A DNA stretch of 64,000 nucleotides from DASZGI01 sp035938995 (GTDB lineage: Bacteria > Actinomycetota > Actinomycetes > Streptomycetales > Catenulisporaceae), in contig NZ_DASZGI010000038.1 in the NCBI RefSeq assembly GCF_035938995.1, forward strand, positions 1-64,000, in the 5' to 3' direction. Positions 42,687-50,784 of the stretch are shown in pieces. Both the position numbers and the translations under genes were made by a program. The notes below the pieces were generated by a model. It made no database searches and had not been told where the DNA came from. It saw only the letters and a list, made by a program, of their open reading frames with translations. Numbering within the stretch: the stretch's first letter is position 1; each line of letters opens with the position of its first letter.

Positions 42687-43565
42687 GTGGGCAACCCGCC
42701 CGCTTCACGCGGAACGCATCTGGCGGCTGTTCCAACACCGACGTACGAGAAAACAAGCGCGAGCCCAGAAGCGTCGACATGGAACGCGAAGCCTGATAAC
42801 TCACCCAGCGGACCAAGGGGCAGAGCCGCACGCATCATCCGCCGTGTCACCCTAGGGCGCTTGGCCGTGCTCGTCCCATGCCTGGTCGCGATGGCCTGGG
42901 TGGTGCGCGACAGCCAGATCGACGGCTACGTCGGCCTGCCGGTCAACACGCTCGGCCAGATCGTCGGAGACCTGCTCCTCGCCGTGATCGCCGGCCCCGT
43001 AGCAGTCGGGTACCACCTAGCACAGCACACCCGCCCCCACCCGATCGGCGACCTCCCGACCCGAATCGCGAGCGCAAAGCACCGCATCCAGCTGCTCGAC
43101 GCTACCGGCTGCCTGCTCTCCTGGAGCAACGTCCCCGTCCGCGGCACCTCCCGCACCGAGCGAGAATGCACGCGCGACCGAATCATCGGCGCGCTCCGCG
43201 AAGCACTCGAACGCGACGTGGCGATAGAGATCCTGATGCCCGATCCGGGAATCGCCCAGCCCAGAGTCCTGCGCGCCCTCGGATTCACCGCGGCCGCGCA
43301 CCGAGAGCTGTCGGAGACCGCACGAGCAGAGCTGGAAGCGCTCTACGACGCGGTGCCCCACGGACGCCTCGACATCCGCACCAGCCAACGATGGCCAACC
43401 CTGGCCCTGGTCCGCTGCGACGCCCGGATGTGGGTCACCCTCCCCTCAGACGGGATGCCGGGCTCATCCCCGCTCTATCTCGAATTCGGCGCCCGCTCGC
43501 ACAACGCCCGGGCACTCGCGGCGCACTTCAACGAGCTGTACCGATCAACCGGACAATTGCGCTGA
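42687..43565 (+). CDS. DUF5919-like membrane protein
   Basis: A 292-residue protein. A polar N-terminus precedes two hydrophobic helices (AVLVPCLVAMAWVV near residue 60 and IVGDLLLAVIAGPVAVGYHL near residue 95). The C-terminal domain (IQLLDATGCLLSW, ALERDVAIEILMPDPGI, WPTLALVRCDARMWVTLP, SSPLYLEFGARS) resembles DUF5919 domains, distant relatives of phospholipase D folds. The typical HKD motif is not present, so catalysis is doubtful. GTG 42687 follows GAGGG. It is divergent from an XRE regulator. Confidence 0.65.
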   Translation: MGNPPASRGTHLAAVPTPTYEKTSASPEASTWNAKPDNSPSGPRGRAARIIRRVTLGRLAVLVPCLVAMAWVVRDSQIDGYVGLPVNTLGQIVGDLLLAVIAGPVAVGYHLAQHTRPHPIGDLPTRIASAKHRIQLLDATGCLLSWSNVPVRGTSRTERECTRDRIIGALREALERDVAIEILMPDPGIAQPRVLRALGFTAAAHRELSETARAELEALYDAVPHGRLDIRTSQRWPTLALVRCDARMWVTLPSDGMPGSSPLYLEFGARSHNARALAAHFNELYRSTGQLR

Positions 43566-43863
43566 TCAGGTGTGCTCCATCGGGAGGAAATCGAAGGCGC
43601 CCCTGCGGACAAGCGACGTCGCCCGTTCGGGCAGTCTTTCGCCGGACGTCGGCCGAACTCAGCCAGCTGGCCTGCGGAAGCTCGACGTGGCGGCAGTGTG
43701 AACGTAGTCTGATGTACACCCGACCGGTGACCCGCATCCCAGGCCGACTTCAGCCGGACGCGATTTGAGGACTGCACAATGCCGTAATCTTTTGCGCCAA
43801 TGCAGACTCGGGAACGCGACTCGCCGACGGTCGGCGGCTGGTGGGCATCCGGAGAGGGTGACG

Positions 43864-44787
43864 GTGATCCGACGAATCAGCGTCCGGGGGGGCGCGCGGC
43901 AGTCAGTGCGGCAGTTAGCCGTTGAGGAATCCGGATCGCCTCACGGCGCCGTGGTGTTTCTTCTGCACGGCACGCCCGGCGGGAGACGAGGGCCGAAACC
44001 CCGGGCCATCCACCTGCACCGCCAGAACATCCGCCTGATCAGTTACGACCGACCCGGCTATGGGGAATCCGACCGCGATCACGGACGCCGGGTGGTGGAT
44101 GCGGCGGACGACGTTGAGGCGATCGCCGACGCGCTGGGCATCGATCGGTTCGCCGTCATCGGCCGTTCGGGGGGCGGACCCCACGCGCTGGCCTGCGCGG
44201 CGAAACTGGTCCCGCGGGTGACCGCTGCGGCCGCCCTGGTGAGCCTCGCGCCGCGCGATCCGGTCAGCGAGCGGGAGGGGTTCGACTGGTTCGCCGGGAT
44301 GACCGCTGACAACCGGCGAGCCTACCGGCTGGTCGAAACGCACCCGGAGCGCCTCGACGGGCTCCGGGAGGAGCGATCGGGCGCCGTCGGTTCCGACACG
44401 GCCGCGCTGCTTCCCATCCTCGACGAGGGACTGCACGCGTCCGACCGCCGGATCATCGGCGCGATCCGGTCGAAGTTCGACGAGACGTACCAGGCGGCCT
44501 TGAGCAGGACCGAGAACTGGTACGGCTGGCACGACGATCTGATCGCCCTCGGAGACCTCCACGGCTGGGGGTTCGACGTCCGGGAGATCAAGATCCCCGT
44601 TCTGCTGTGGCACGGAGCCGAAGATCATTTCACGCCGGTGTCGCACTCGCGATGGCTCGCCGAGCACATCCCCACCGCCGTCACCTCCATCGAGACCGGC
44701 GCCTCGCACTTCTCGGCGGTGGAGAGGCTGCCCGAACTGCTCCCGCGGGTGCTCGCGCTGGCCGACTCCGCGGTCTTGTCCCGCTGA
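43864..44787 (+). CDS. Alpha/beta hydrolase
   Basis: A 307-residue hydrolase. Visible elements are FLLHGTPGGRRG (oxyanion region), ISYDRPGYGESD, the nucleophile elbow VIGRSGGGPHALACA, the acid in VLLWHGAEDHFTPV and the His in ETGASHFSAVE. GTG 43864 is favoured because GGAGAGG lies six bases upstream; GTG 43858 is the alternative. The substrate is unknown. It converges with fxsT. Confidence 0.87.
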   Translation: MIRRISVRGGARQSVRQLAVEESGSPHGAVVFLLHGTPGGRRGPKPRAIHLHRQNIRLISYDRPGYGESDRDHGRRVVDAADDVEAIADALGIDRFAVIGRSGGGPHALACAAKLVPRVTAAAALVSLAPRDPVSEREGFDWFAGMTADNRRAYRLVETHPERLDGLREERSGAVGSDTAALLPILDEGLHASDRRIIGAIRSKFDETYQAALSRTENWYGWHDDLIALGDLHGWGFDVREIKIPVLLWHGAEDHFTPVSHSRWLAEHIPTAVTSIETGASHFSAVERLPELLPRVLALADSAVLSR

Positions 44788-44794
44788 GTGGTCA

Positions 44795-44819
44795 GCGCGG
44801 CCCACGTCATGGGCCGCGC
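44795..44819. terminator. Bidirectional terminator between the hydrolase gene and fxsT
   Basis: A perfect 10-bp stem, GCGCGGCCCA with TGGGCCGCGC, loop CGTCA, in the 46 bases between convergent genes. Confidence 0.8.
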
Positions 44820-44833
44820 CAAACCGTACCGCC

Positions 44834-47800
44834 TCAGATCTCGCGCGGTTCGAGGATCCGTTCCGCGTGCTTGCCGCGCCGCATCTCGTGGACGTCGGGA
44901 TGGTTCTCCCCGAGGAATTCGGCCAGCGAGCGGATACCTTCCTGTACCAGGCCCGCGGCTTCTCCCTCCCGATCGAGCCTGGCGAGGTCGAGCCCGAGGT
45001 TGACCCGACAGCGCAGGCTGTCCGGGTGGTCCGGCCCGAGCCGGGTGACGAGGACGTCGAGGGTCTCGCGGTTGAGGTCGGCCGCTGCCCGGTGGTCTCC
45101 GGCGTCGGCGAAGCCGTTCGCCAGATTCATGGCCGCCGCCCGGGTGTGCGGATGCTCGTCTCCCAGCGCGAGGCGCAGTCCGTCGAACGCCCGCTGCGCG
45201 CATTCGCGCGCTTCGTCGAACTTCTGGTCCCTGCGCAGGTACACGGCGAGGTTGTTGACACACGCGAGGGTGTAGGGGTGTGCCGCGCCACCTTCGCGTT
45301 CGATGACCTGGAGCGCCGTCGACAGCGTCTTGAGGGCGCCGGCGTGATCGCCCGACGCGCTGAGCACGGCGGCGTAGTTCACCTTGCAGATCACGAAATA
45401 CGGATTCGACTCCGAGTGGTAAAGGCTGTCGTAGCCGTCCAGTGCCTTCTCGATGAGGGTCTTGGCCTCGGCGACGCGACCGAGCGCCAGCTGTGAGACG
45501 GACAGGTTCATCGTCGCGTTCAACGTGTCGGGCGCGACTTCGCCCACGGTGTCGGCGAAGTCGCGCTGCGCCGCTTCGAGCCGGGTGATCGACAGCTGAT
45601 ACTCGCCGATCTCTCGCAGGTCGCGGCCGAGCAGGGCCTGGGAGAGCAGCGTCCACTTGTGGCGCTCGCCGAGTTCGGTGCGGCGCGCCGCCAGGGTCTG
45701 CTGGTCGAGTTCGAGCGCCTTGGCGTAGTCGCCCAGCAGCCGGTGGTCCACCGCCAGGTTGTTCGCGATCGAGAGGACGCGCGGGTGCGTGGAGCCGAAC
45801 CGATCCTCGAAGCTGGCGTAGGTCGCGCGATCCATTTCGAGGGCCTTCTGGTACTCACCGAACGCCCGCAGATCCGCGGCGAGAACGCTCGCCGCCATGA
45901 GCGTGTGCGGATCATTCGGCCCGAGCAGGGCGCGGCGCTCCGCCAGCGTGGCCTCGTCGAGCTCGCGAGCCGCCCTGAAGGAGCCTTCCGACCTGAGGAT
46001 GTTCGCGAGGTTGTAGCGCAGCCGCAACTGTCGGAGGCGCAGGGGACGGATGTCCGCACCGCCGTCGAGTCCTTCGTGGATCCGGGCCTCCCAGATCTTG
46101 TCGACCGCCCGGCCGAAGACCCGTCCGTTCGCCAGTTCGCCGTTCTGCCACAGATAGCGGACCCGGTCCACGAGCACTTCCCACGCCTTCGGCTCGGCGG
46201 AGTGGATCATGTCGGTCGGATCCAGGTGGGGCCAGATCTGGTCATAGCGCGGCCATTGCTTCGGATCGTCGACCGCCGCCTCGTCGGTGGGGCGCGCGGC
46301 GGCGAGCACCCGGTGCGCGTCCCTGCGCACCGCGTCAAGCTGTTCGATCGTCAACCGGTCCCGCACCACGGCTTGAAGGAGCCGGTGCACGTGGATCGAC
46401 TGGCGCGCCTCGTCGTTCTTGATCAGGGCGAGCCGGCCCAGCTCCCGGATCAGCCCGTGGCGGTAGAGCGAGTCGCTGAGGGTCTCGTCCAGGTCCGCCA
46501 GCACGGCGGCCATCTCATCGCTGACGACGAGCTGCTTGGCGATCTCCGAGTCGAAGACAGAGCAGAGCTCGAAGAGCCTGGCGGCGGCGGGTGAACGCTC
46601 CCGAAGCCGTTCGAGGGCCAACGACCACACCCGCAGCACGCTCTCCGGGTAGTCCGAGGGCCCGGTCTCTGAGAGAACCTTGCTCGGCTGCTGGAGCAGC
46701 AGGTCGAGATAGGCGTCGACCGGCGTGCCGGTCTCGGCGATCCAGGCGCCGGCTCCCGCCACCGCCAGCGGCAGGTCGCCGAGTGCTTTGGCGAGGCGGT
46801 TCGCGTCCTGCGCGCTCATCTCGTGCACCCGGTGTCGCAGGTGGCTGATGCTCTCCTCGCGGTCGAACACGTCGACGTCGAGCGCGTTGGCCACGTCGTT
46901 CCACGCCCGCTCGCGGGAGGTGATCAGCACGTGCCCGGTACCGCGCGGGAGGAACTTCTCCAGATCCTGCGGCTTGACCGCGTTGTCGAAGATCAGAAGC
47001 CAGCGGTTGTGTGGCCGCCCTGCCTGCAGCGCCTCCACCACGCCCTCGAAGTTGTCGGGCGGCTCGAGACGCAGCCCGAGTCGGTCTGCGAGGCGGAGCA
47101 GCGCGGTGTCGATGAACGAGGGCTGCTGCGCGTTGATCCACCAGACCACGTCGTAGTCGGCGCGGAACCGATAGGCGTACTCAACGGCGACCTGTGTCTT
47201 GCCGACGCCACCCATCCCGTGTAAAGCCACCGGCAACAACACCGATGTGCCGCTGGACCTCAGCTTCTCTCTCAGCTGTTCGATGTCGTCATCGCGTCCG
47301 GTGAAGTTGGCATTGCGGCCCGGCACATTCCAGATCTTCGGAGACTGCGCGGGGAAGCGCGCCTGAAGCCGCAGCGGCCGGTCCTTGGGCCACTGAGGCG
47401 GTTGTCCCAGCGCCCGGAGCACCTCGTTGGCGGCGTCGGCCTCGGTCAGCCCCCGGAGCGTGGCCGAGGGTGCGCTCGTGAAAGGCTCGTCGGGTCGCAC
47501 GTCCCCGACGAACAGTCCGAGGAAAGTGGCGTCGCCGGGAAGTTCGGCGAGAGCGCGCGCATTGCGCGCGAACTCCATGGCGCCTCGGGATTCGACATAG
47601 TCGTTGGACACCACGGCCACCGTCGCCTTCCCGGCCGAGGGCTGCGCCGGTCCGTCCGCGGCGTTGACCGTGTGCACTTCGAATCTGGCCTGGCGCAGCA
47701 CGGCGGCAATCCACTCGCCCCACATCACGTTCTCGGGCACGTATGCGACTGTGGCTTGCTGGTGCGGCTCGATGCGCTGGGAGAACTCGCTGAGGACCCG

Positions 47801-48751
47801 CTTGCGCTCCTCTTCCGGGATCTCCGGGAGTGATGTCACCTTTCCCGCGGTCAGTTGCGCGGTGAGCTGCTCGAATGCAGACAGGAGGGAAAAGCGCTGC
47901 CCTGGCGGATCACCGAAGACGGCCAGCACCTCTTCGTATGCGTAGAACGGGCGGTACGGGATTTCGACCGCGCTCCAGTAGGCCGGCCGGTCTGCGTCGC
48001 CGATGTGTTCCGGCATCCGGTCGAACCGCCTGCGCGCGACCTGTCGCCTGAGGTCGGCCTTCTGCTTCTCCGACTCGTCCACGCGCATCGGGACCGGGAA
48101 GATCTTCACCTTGTCCGGGTGCCTTAAATTGATCGCCCGGGCGACCTCCGCGGCCCCGTCTATGCTCTGGCCGCTCAACGTGAAGCAGTCGACGAGCACG
48201 TCAGGCAGATGGACGGTGCAGATGTCGGCCACGTCGCTGAGTCCGGTACGGCTGTCGATCAGGACGTAGTCGTACTCGGCCTTCATGTCCTCCCGCAGCG
48301 CGTTGAAGAAGTCGTTTCCGCCCAGCCGGGAGTAGAAGTCCTCCCAGTCCAGCGACGTGACCGATTCGACGTAGTCCTGGTTCTGCAGGCCGGCCGGCAG
48401 GAAGTCGAGCGACCCTCCCCGCGGGAACGGCCACCTGACCGATACCGCGTTCCGGCTGGCCCGGGCGAAATGCCGATGCCAGTCCTGAGGGCGCGAGTTC
48501 AGCTTGGCCGCTTCGAGCTCGTACTCCCGGATGAGCTCGACCACCCCGGACGCGGCGGCCATCGTCCGTACGTCGAGGAAGGGGAGGAAGAACCGCTGGA
48601 GCCCGGGTGCCTCCAGATCCCAGTCGGCGGCCAGCACCTTGTAGCCGTTCGAGGCCAGGATCCACGCGACGTTCGCCAGCGCCATCGTGCGTCCGGTTCC
48701 ACCCTTGTACGAGTAGAACGTGATGATCGTGCCGCCGCGTGACTCAGTCAT
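44834..48751 (-). CDS. fxsT: FxSxx-COOH system tetratricopeptide repeat protein FxsT
   Basis: A 1305-residue multidomain protein. Residues ~1-250 form a MinD/ParA-like NTPase with the deviant Walker A YSYKGGTGRTMALANVA. A TIR-like segment follows (VAVVSNDYVESRGAMEFARNA, about residues 360-440). Next is a STAND/NB-ARC NTPase (FTGRDDDIEQL, ALHGMGGVGKTQVAVEYAYRF, RWLLIFDNAVKP) at about 475-750. The C-terminal ~500 residues are TPR repeats of the kinesin-light-chain type. This matches the large TPR protein that accompanies FxsA/FxsB. ATG 48751 overlaps the stop of fxsC (ATGA), so it is the last gene of the coupled operon. Its exact role is unknown; the layout suggests a signalling NTPase. Confidence 0.88.
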   Translation of the reverse strand: MTESRGGTIITFYSYKGGTGRTMALANVAWILASNGYKVLAADWDLEAPGLQRFFLPFLDVRTMAAASGVVELIREYELEAAKLNSRPQDWHRHFARASRNAVSVRWPFPRGGSLDFLPAGLQNQDYVESVTSLDWEDFYSRLGGNDFFNALREDMKAEYDYVLIDSRTGLSDVADICTVHLPDVLVDCFTLSGQSIDGAAEVARAINLRHPDKVKIFPVPMRVDESEKQKADLRRQVARRRFDRMPEHIGDADRPAYWSAVEIPYRPFYAYEEVLAVFGDPPGQRFSLLSAFEQLTAQLTAGKVTSLPEIPEEERKRVLSEFSQRIEPHQQATVAYVPENVMWGEWIAAVLRQARFEVHTVNAADGPAQPSAGKATVAVVSNDYVESRGAMEFARNARALAELPGDATFLGLFVGDVRPDEPFTSAPSATLRGLTEADAANEVLRALGQPPQWPKDRPLRLQARFPAQSPKIWNVPGRNANFTGRDDDIEQLREKLRSSGTSVLLPVALHGMGGVGKTQVAVEYAYRFRADYDVVWWINAQQPSFIDTALLRLADRLGLRLEPPDNFEGVVEALQAGRPHNRWLLIFDNAVKPQDLEKFLPRGTGHVLITSRERAWNDVANALDVDVFDREESISHLRHRVHEMSAQDANRLAKALGDLPLAVAGAGAWIAETGTPVDAYLDLLLQQPSKVLSETGPSDYPESVLRVWSLALERLRERSPAAARLFELCSVFDSEIAKQLVVSDEMAAVLADLDETLSDSLYRHGLIRELGRLALIKNDEARQSIHVHRLLQAVVRDRLTIEQLDAVRRDAHRVLAAARPTDEAAVDDPKQWPRYDQIWPHLDPTDMIHSAEPKAWEVLVDRVRYLWQNGELANGRVFGRAVDKIWEARIHEGLDGGADIRPLRLRQLRLRYNLANILRSEGSFRAARELDEATLAERRALLGPNDPHTLMAASVLAADLRAFGEYQKALEMDRATYASFEDRFGSTHPRVLSIANNLAVDHRLLGDYAKALELDQQTLAARRTELGERHKWTLLSQALLGRDLREIGEYQLSITRLEAAQRDFADTVGEVAPDTLNATMNLSVSQLALGRVAEAKTLIEKALDGYDSLYHSESNPYFVICKVNYAAVLSASGDHAGALKTLSTALQVIEREGGAAHPYTLACVNNLAVYLRRDQKFDEARECAQRAFDGLRLALGDEHPHTRAAAMNLANGFADAGDHRAAADLNRETLDVLVTRLGPDHPDSLRCRVNLGLDLARLDREGEAAGLVQEGIRSLAEFLGENHPDVHEMRRGKHAERILEPREI

Positions 48752-50004
48752 CGGATGTCCTTGTCGCCGGGTCCGGAGTCCGGACCCATGATCGTGGGGC
48801 GGGCCGACGGGTCTCTCGGCTCCGGGTAGACACGCCCATACCGTAGGTACCTGCGCGAGGCGTCGGTGACCAGAATCGGGAAGAGCTTGCTGAAATCCTC
48901 CAGGGAGGTGATGCCGTCGACGGCGCGATGGGCGGCCTCGCCCCTCGACGTGGCTCCCGCGGCCGCGAGCTCGGCGGCGACGGCGGACAGCGGTTGGCCG
49001 AGCCGCTCGGAGATCGGCTCGGCCTCGCCGGTCACGAAGACCGGCAGCGCCCATTTCGGAAGCCGGCTGATCGCGCCCTCGAGTCGGGTCCGGCCCTCGG
49101 CCGTGCTGGCCAGCCAGGGGTCGATCAGCAGGACGCCCGGTGCTTCGACGAAGGGATCCCCCTTGTCGCCAAGCGAGGAGATCCTGCTGATGAAGCCGAA
49201 CCGGGCGGCGATCGCGGCGGCGTCCTGGGCGAGCGTGAGCTCCTCGCGCACCCCGAACGGCCGCCAGTGCGCCGGCGTCGGGCCATAGGCCGGGCGGCCG
49301 CCCGCCTCCGCTGCCGCCACGTCCGGCGCGGCGATGACGATGGCGAACGCGGGCCCGTCGCTGTCCTGCGGGAAGTCCAGCTCGCGGTCCTCGACCGGGG
49401 CGGTGATCCCAGGACCGACCCGGCGCTGCTCCGCGATTGCCACCACGCACTTGGCGACCTCGGCGACCACCTTCTGGTAGTCCGCCCGGTGCCGGGTGAG
49501 GTTGTACATGGTCTGCAGACCGTCCTCCGCGTAGTTGCCGATCGCGAGATGAGCGGCCGGTACGTCTACGCCGGTCGGGTAGTTGTATCCGGGAGGCAGG
49601 GGAGTCCAGCACACCGGCACGACATGCCGTCCCGGGTCGGCGACGCCCTGGGCGAGCAGGCGGCGGAAGAATACGGTCCACTCTCGGCCGGCGGACACGC
49701 TCTTGAAATAGCGTGGGGAATACAGCGGTACCAGCACCTCGGCCCGCCCCAGAGCCGTGCGGACCCGGGCTTCCCGGTCGAGGCCCACGGCGAGGAAGCG
49801 GTCGCAGAAGCCGATGCCGAGTTCGGGGAGGCCACGCGCCTCCGTCACCGCTTCGGACAGGTCCCGGAAGAAGTCGTCGACGACGGCGTCGGCGTCCGGG
49901 TCGCTCTCCCTCCGCGGCGGTGGCGTGCTGGCATAGCTGAGAAAGAAATACCCCCCGTGCTCGGCGCCGAAGCTGTCGTCCCCGCGAGTGGGATTTCCGG
50001 TCAT
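48748..50004 (-). CDS. fxsC: TIR-like protein FxsC
   Basis: A 418-residue protein with an N-terminal TIR-like domain (YFFLSYASTPPPRRESD; LVPLYSPRYFKSVSAGREW) and a second, more diverged domain (about residues 215-330). The Glu in AGREW lies at the position of the catalytic Glu of NAD-cleaving TIR domains, but activity is not proven. It matches the FxsC family found with FxsA/FxsB. ATG 50004; its start overlaps the stop of the second TIR gene, and its stop overlaps fxsT (both ATGA), so the three genes are translationally coupled. Confidence 0.88.
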   Translation of the reverse strand: MTGNPTRGDDSFGAEHGGYFFLSYASTPPPRRESDPDADAVVDDFFRDLSEAVTEARGLPELGIGFCDRFLAVGLDREARVRTALGRAEVLVPLYSPRYFKSVSAGREWTVFFRRLLAQGVADPGRHVVPVCWTPLPPGYNYPTGVDVPAAHLAIGNYAEDGLQTMYNLTRHRADYQKVVAEVAKCVVAIAEQRRVGPGITAPVEDRELDFPQDSDGPAFAIVIAAPDVAAAEAGGRPAYGPTPAHWRPFGVREELTLAQDAAAIAARFGFISRISSLGDKGDPFVEAPGVLLIDPWLASTAEGRTRLEGAISRLPKWALPVFVTGEAEPISERLGQPLSAVAAELAAAGATSRGEAAHRAVDGITSLEDFSKLFPILVTDASRRYLRYGRVYPEPRDPSARPTIMGPDSGPGDKDIR

Positions 50005-50657
50005 GGCACCTCCTCCTGGAACACATTGCGTAGCTTGCGGTCATCGAGCTCACGGGATTCGACCCGGCAGGCGTAGAAGGTGTTCGCGATGCGCCGAGCC
50101 AGCCGCCAGACGACCTCCTTGTACGCCTCTTCTTTGCTGGTCGCCAGCAGGCCGTGGACACCGCGCTCGAGGTACTGCGGCTCCGGAAAGCCGGGACCCG
50201 GGGTGAATCGCTGAATCCGGTCGGCGACCTTCGGCACCCAGCCGCTGTAATTGGGCGCCCACACCACCGGGATGATCGCGGAGTCGAATCTCATGGTCCC
50301 CTGATTCGACCGAACGATGGCGCGTCCGCTGAATCCGTGCCATTCCTTGCCGCAGAACTCGCTCTCGAAATACGGCGCCGACGTGAGTGCGACGAACACC
50401 TGGCACCGGCCGAGAGCGTCCATCAGGCTCGGCGCCCACCGGTCGCCACCGCGCATCCCGCGGTCGATGAATCCGTATTCGGCTCCGGGCCGCCGCGCCA
50501 CCAGCGGATTGAGTTGGTCGATCAGGTCGTTGAACAGTCTGAGCACGAATTCGTCGGTGTCGCGGGCCTCTGCCAGGTCGGAGCCCTCGCCCCGGTGGTA
50601 GCTGAGGAAGAAGATCGGCGCGAGCGGATCGCCGTCCCCCAGTACCGCAGCGGGCAT
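50001..50657 (-). CDS. Second TIR-like protein of the fxs operon
   Basis: A 218-residue protein with a single TIR-like domain: APIFFLSYHRGEGSD near the start, CQVFVALTSAPYFESEFCGKEWHGF (catalytic-type Glu in CGKEW) and IPVVWAPNYSGWVP. It is shorter than FxsC and more TIR-like. ATG 50657 has a GGGGAGG site. The stop overlaps the fxsC start. Its presence next to FxsC gives this locus two TIR-like proteins. Confidence 0.82.
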   Translation of the reverse strand: MPAAVLGDGDPLAPIFFLSYHRGEGSDLAEARDTDEFVLRLFNDLIDQLNPLVARRPGAEYGFIDRGMRGGDRWAPSLMDALGRCQVFVALTSAPYFESEFCGKEWHGFSGRAIVRSNQGTMRFDSAIIPVVWAPNYSGWVPKVADRIQRFTPGPGFPEPQYLERGVHGLLATSKEEAYKEVVWRLARRIANTFYACRVESRELDDRKLRNVFQEEVP

Positions 50658-50784
50658 GCCCCAGCCTCCCCTGACCGTCGCCCCTGAATAAGAACGAGAA
50701 TACGTCGCGCGGCGCCGTTTGGTAGCCGTTTGGACGGTGTTGCGGCGCCGCGTGGATCTGGCGGACGGGGACCTGTCGCCGAGG

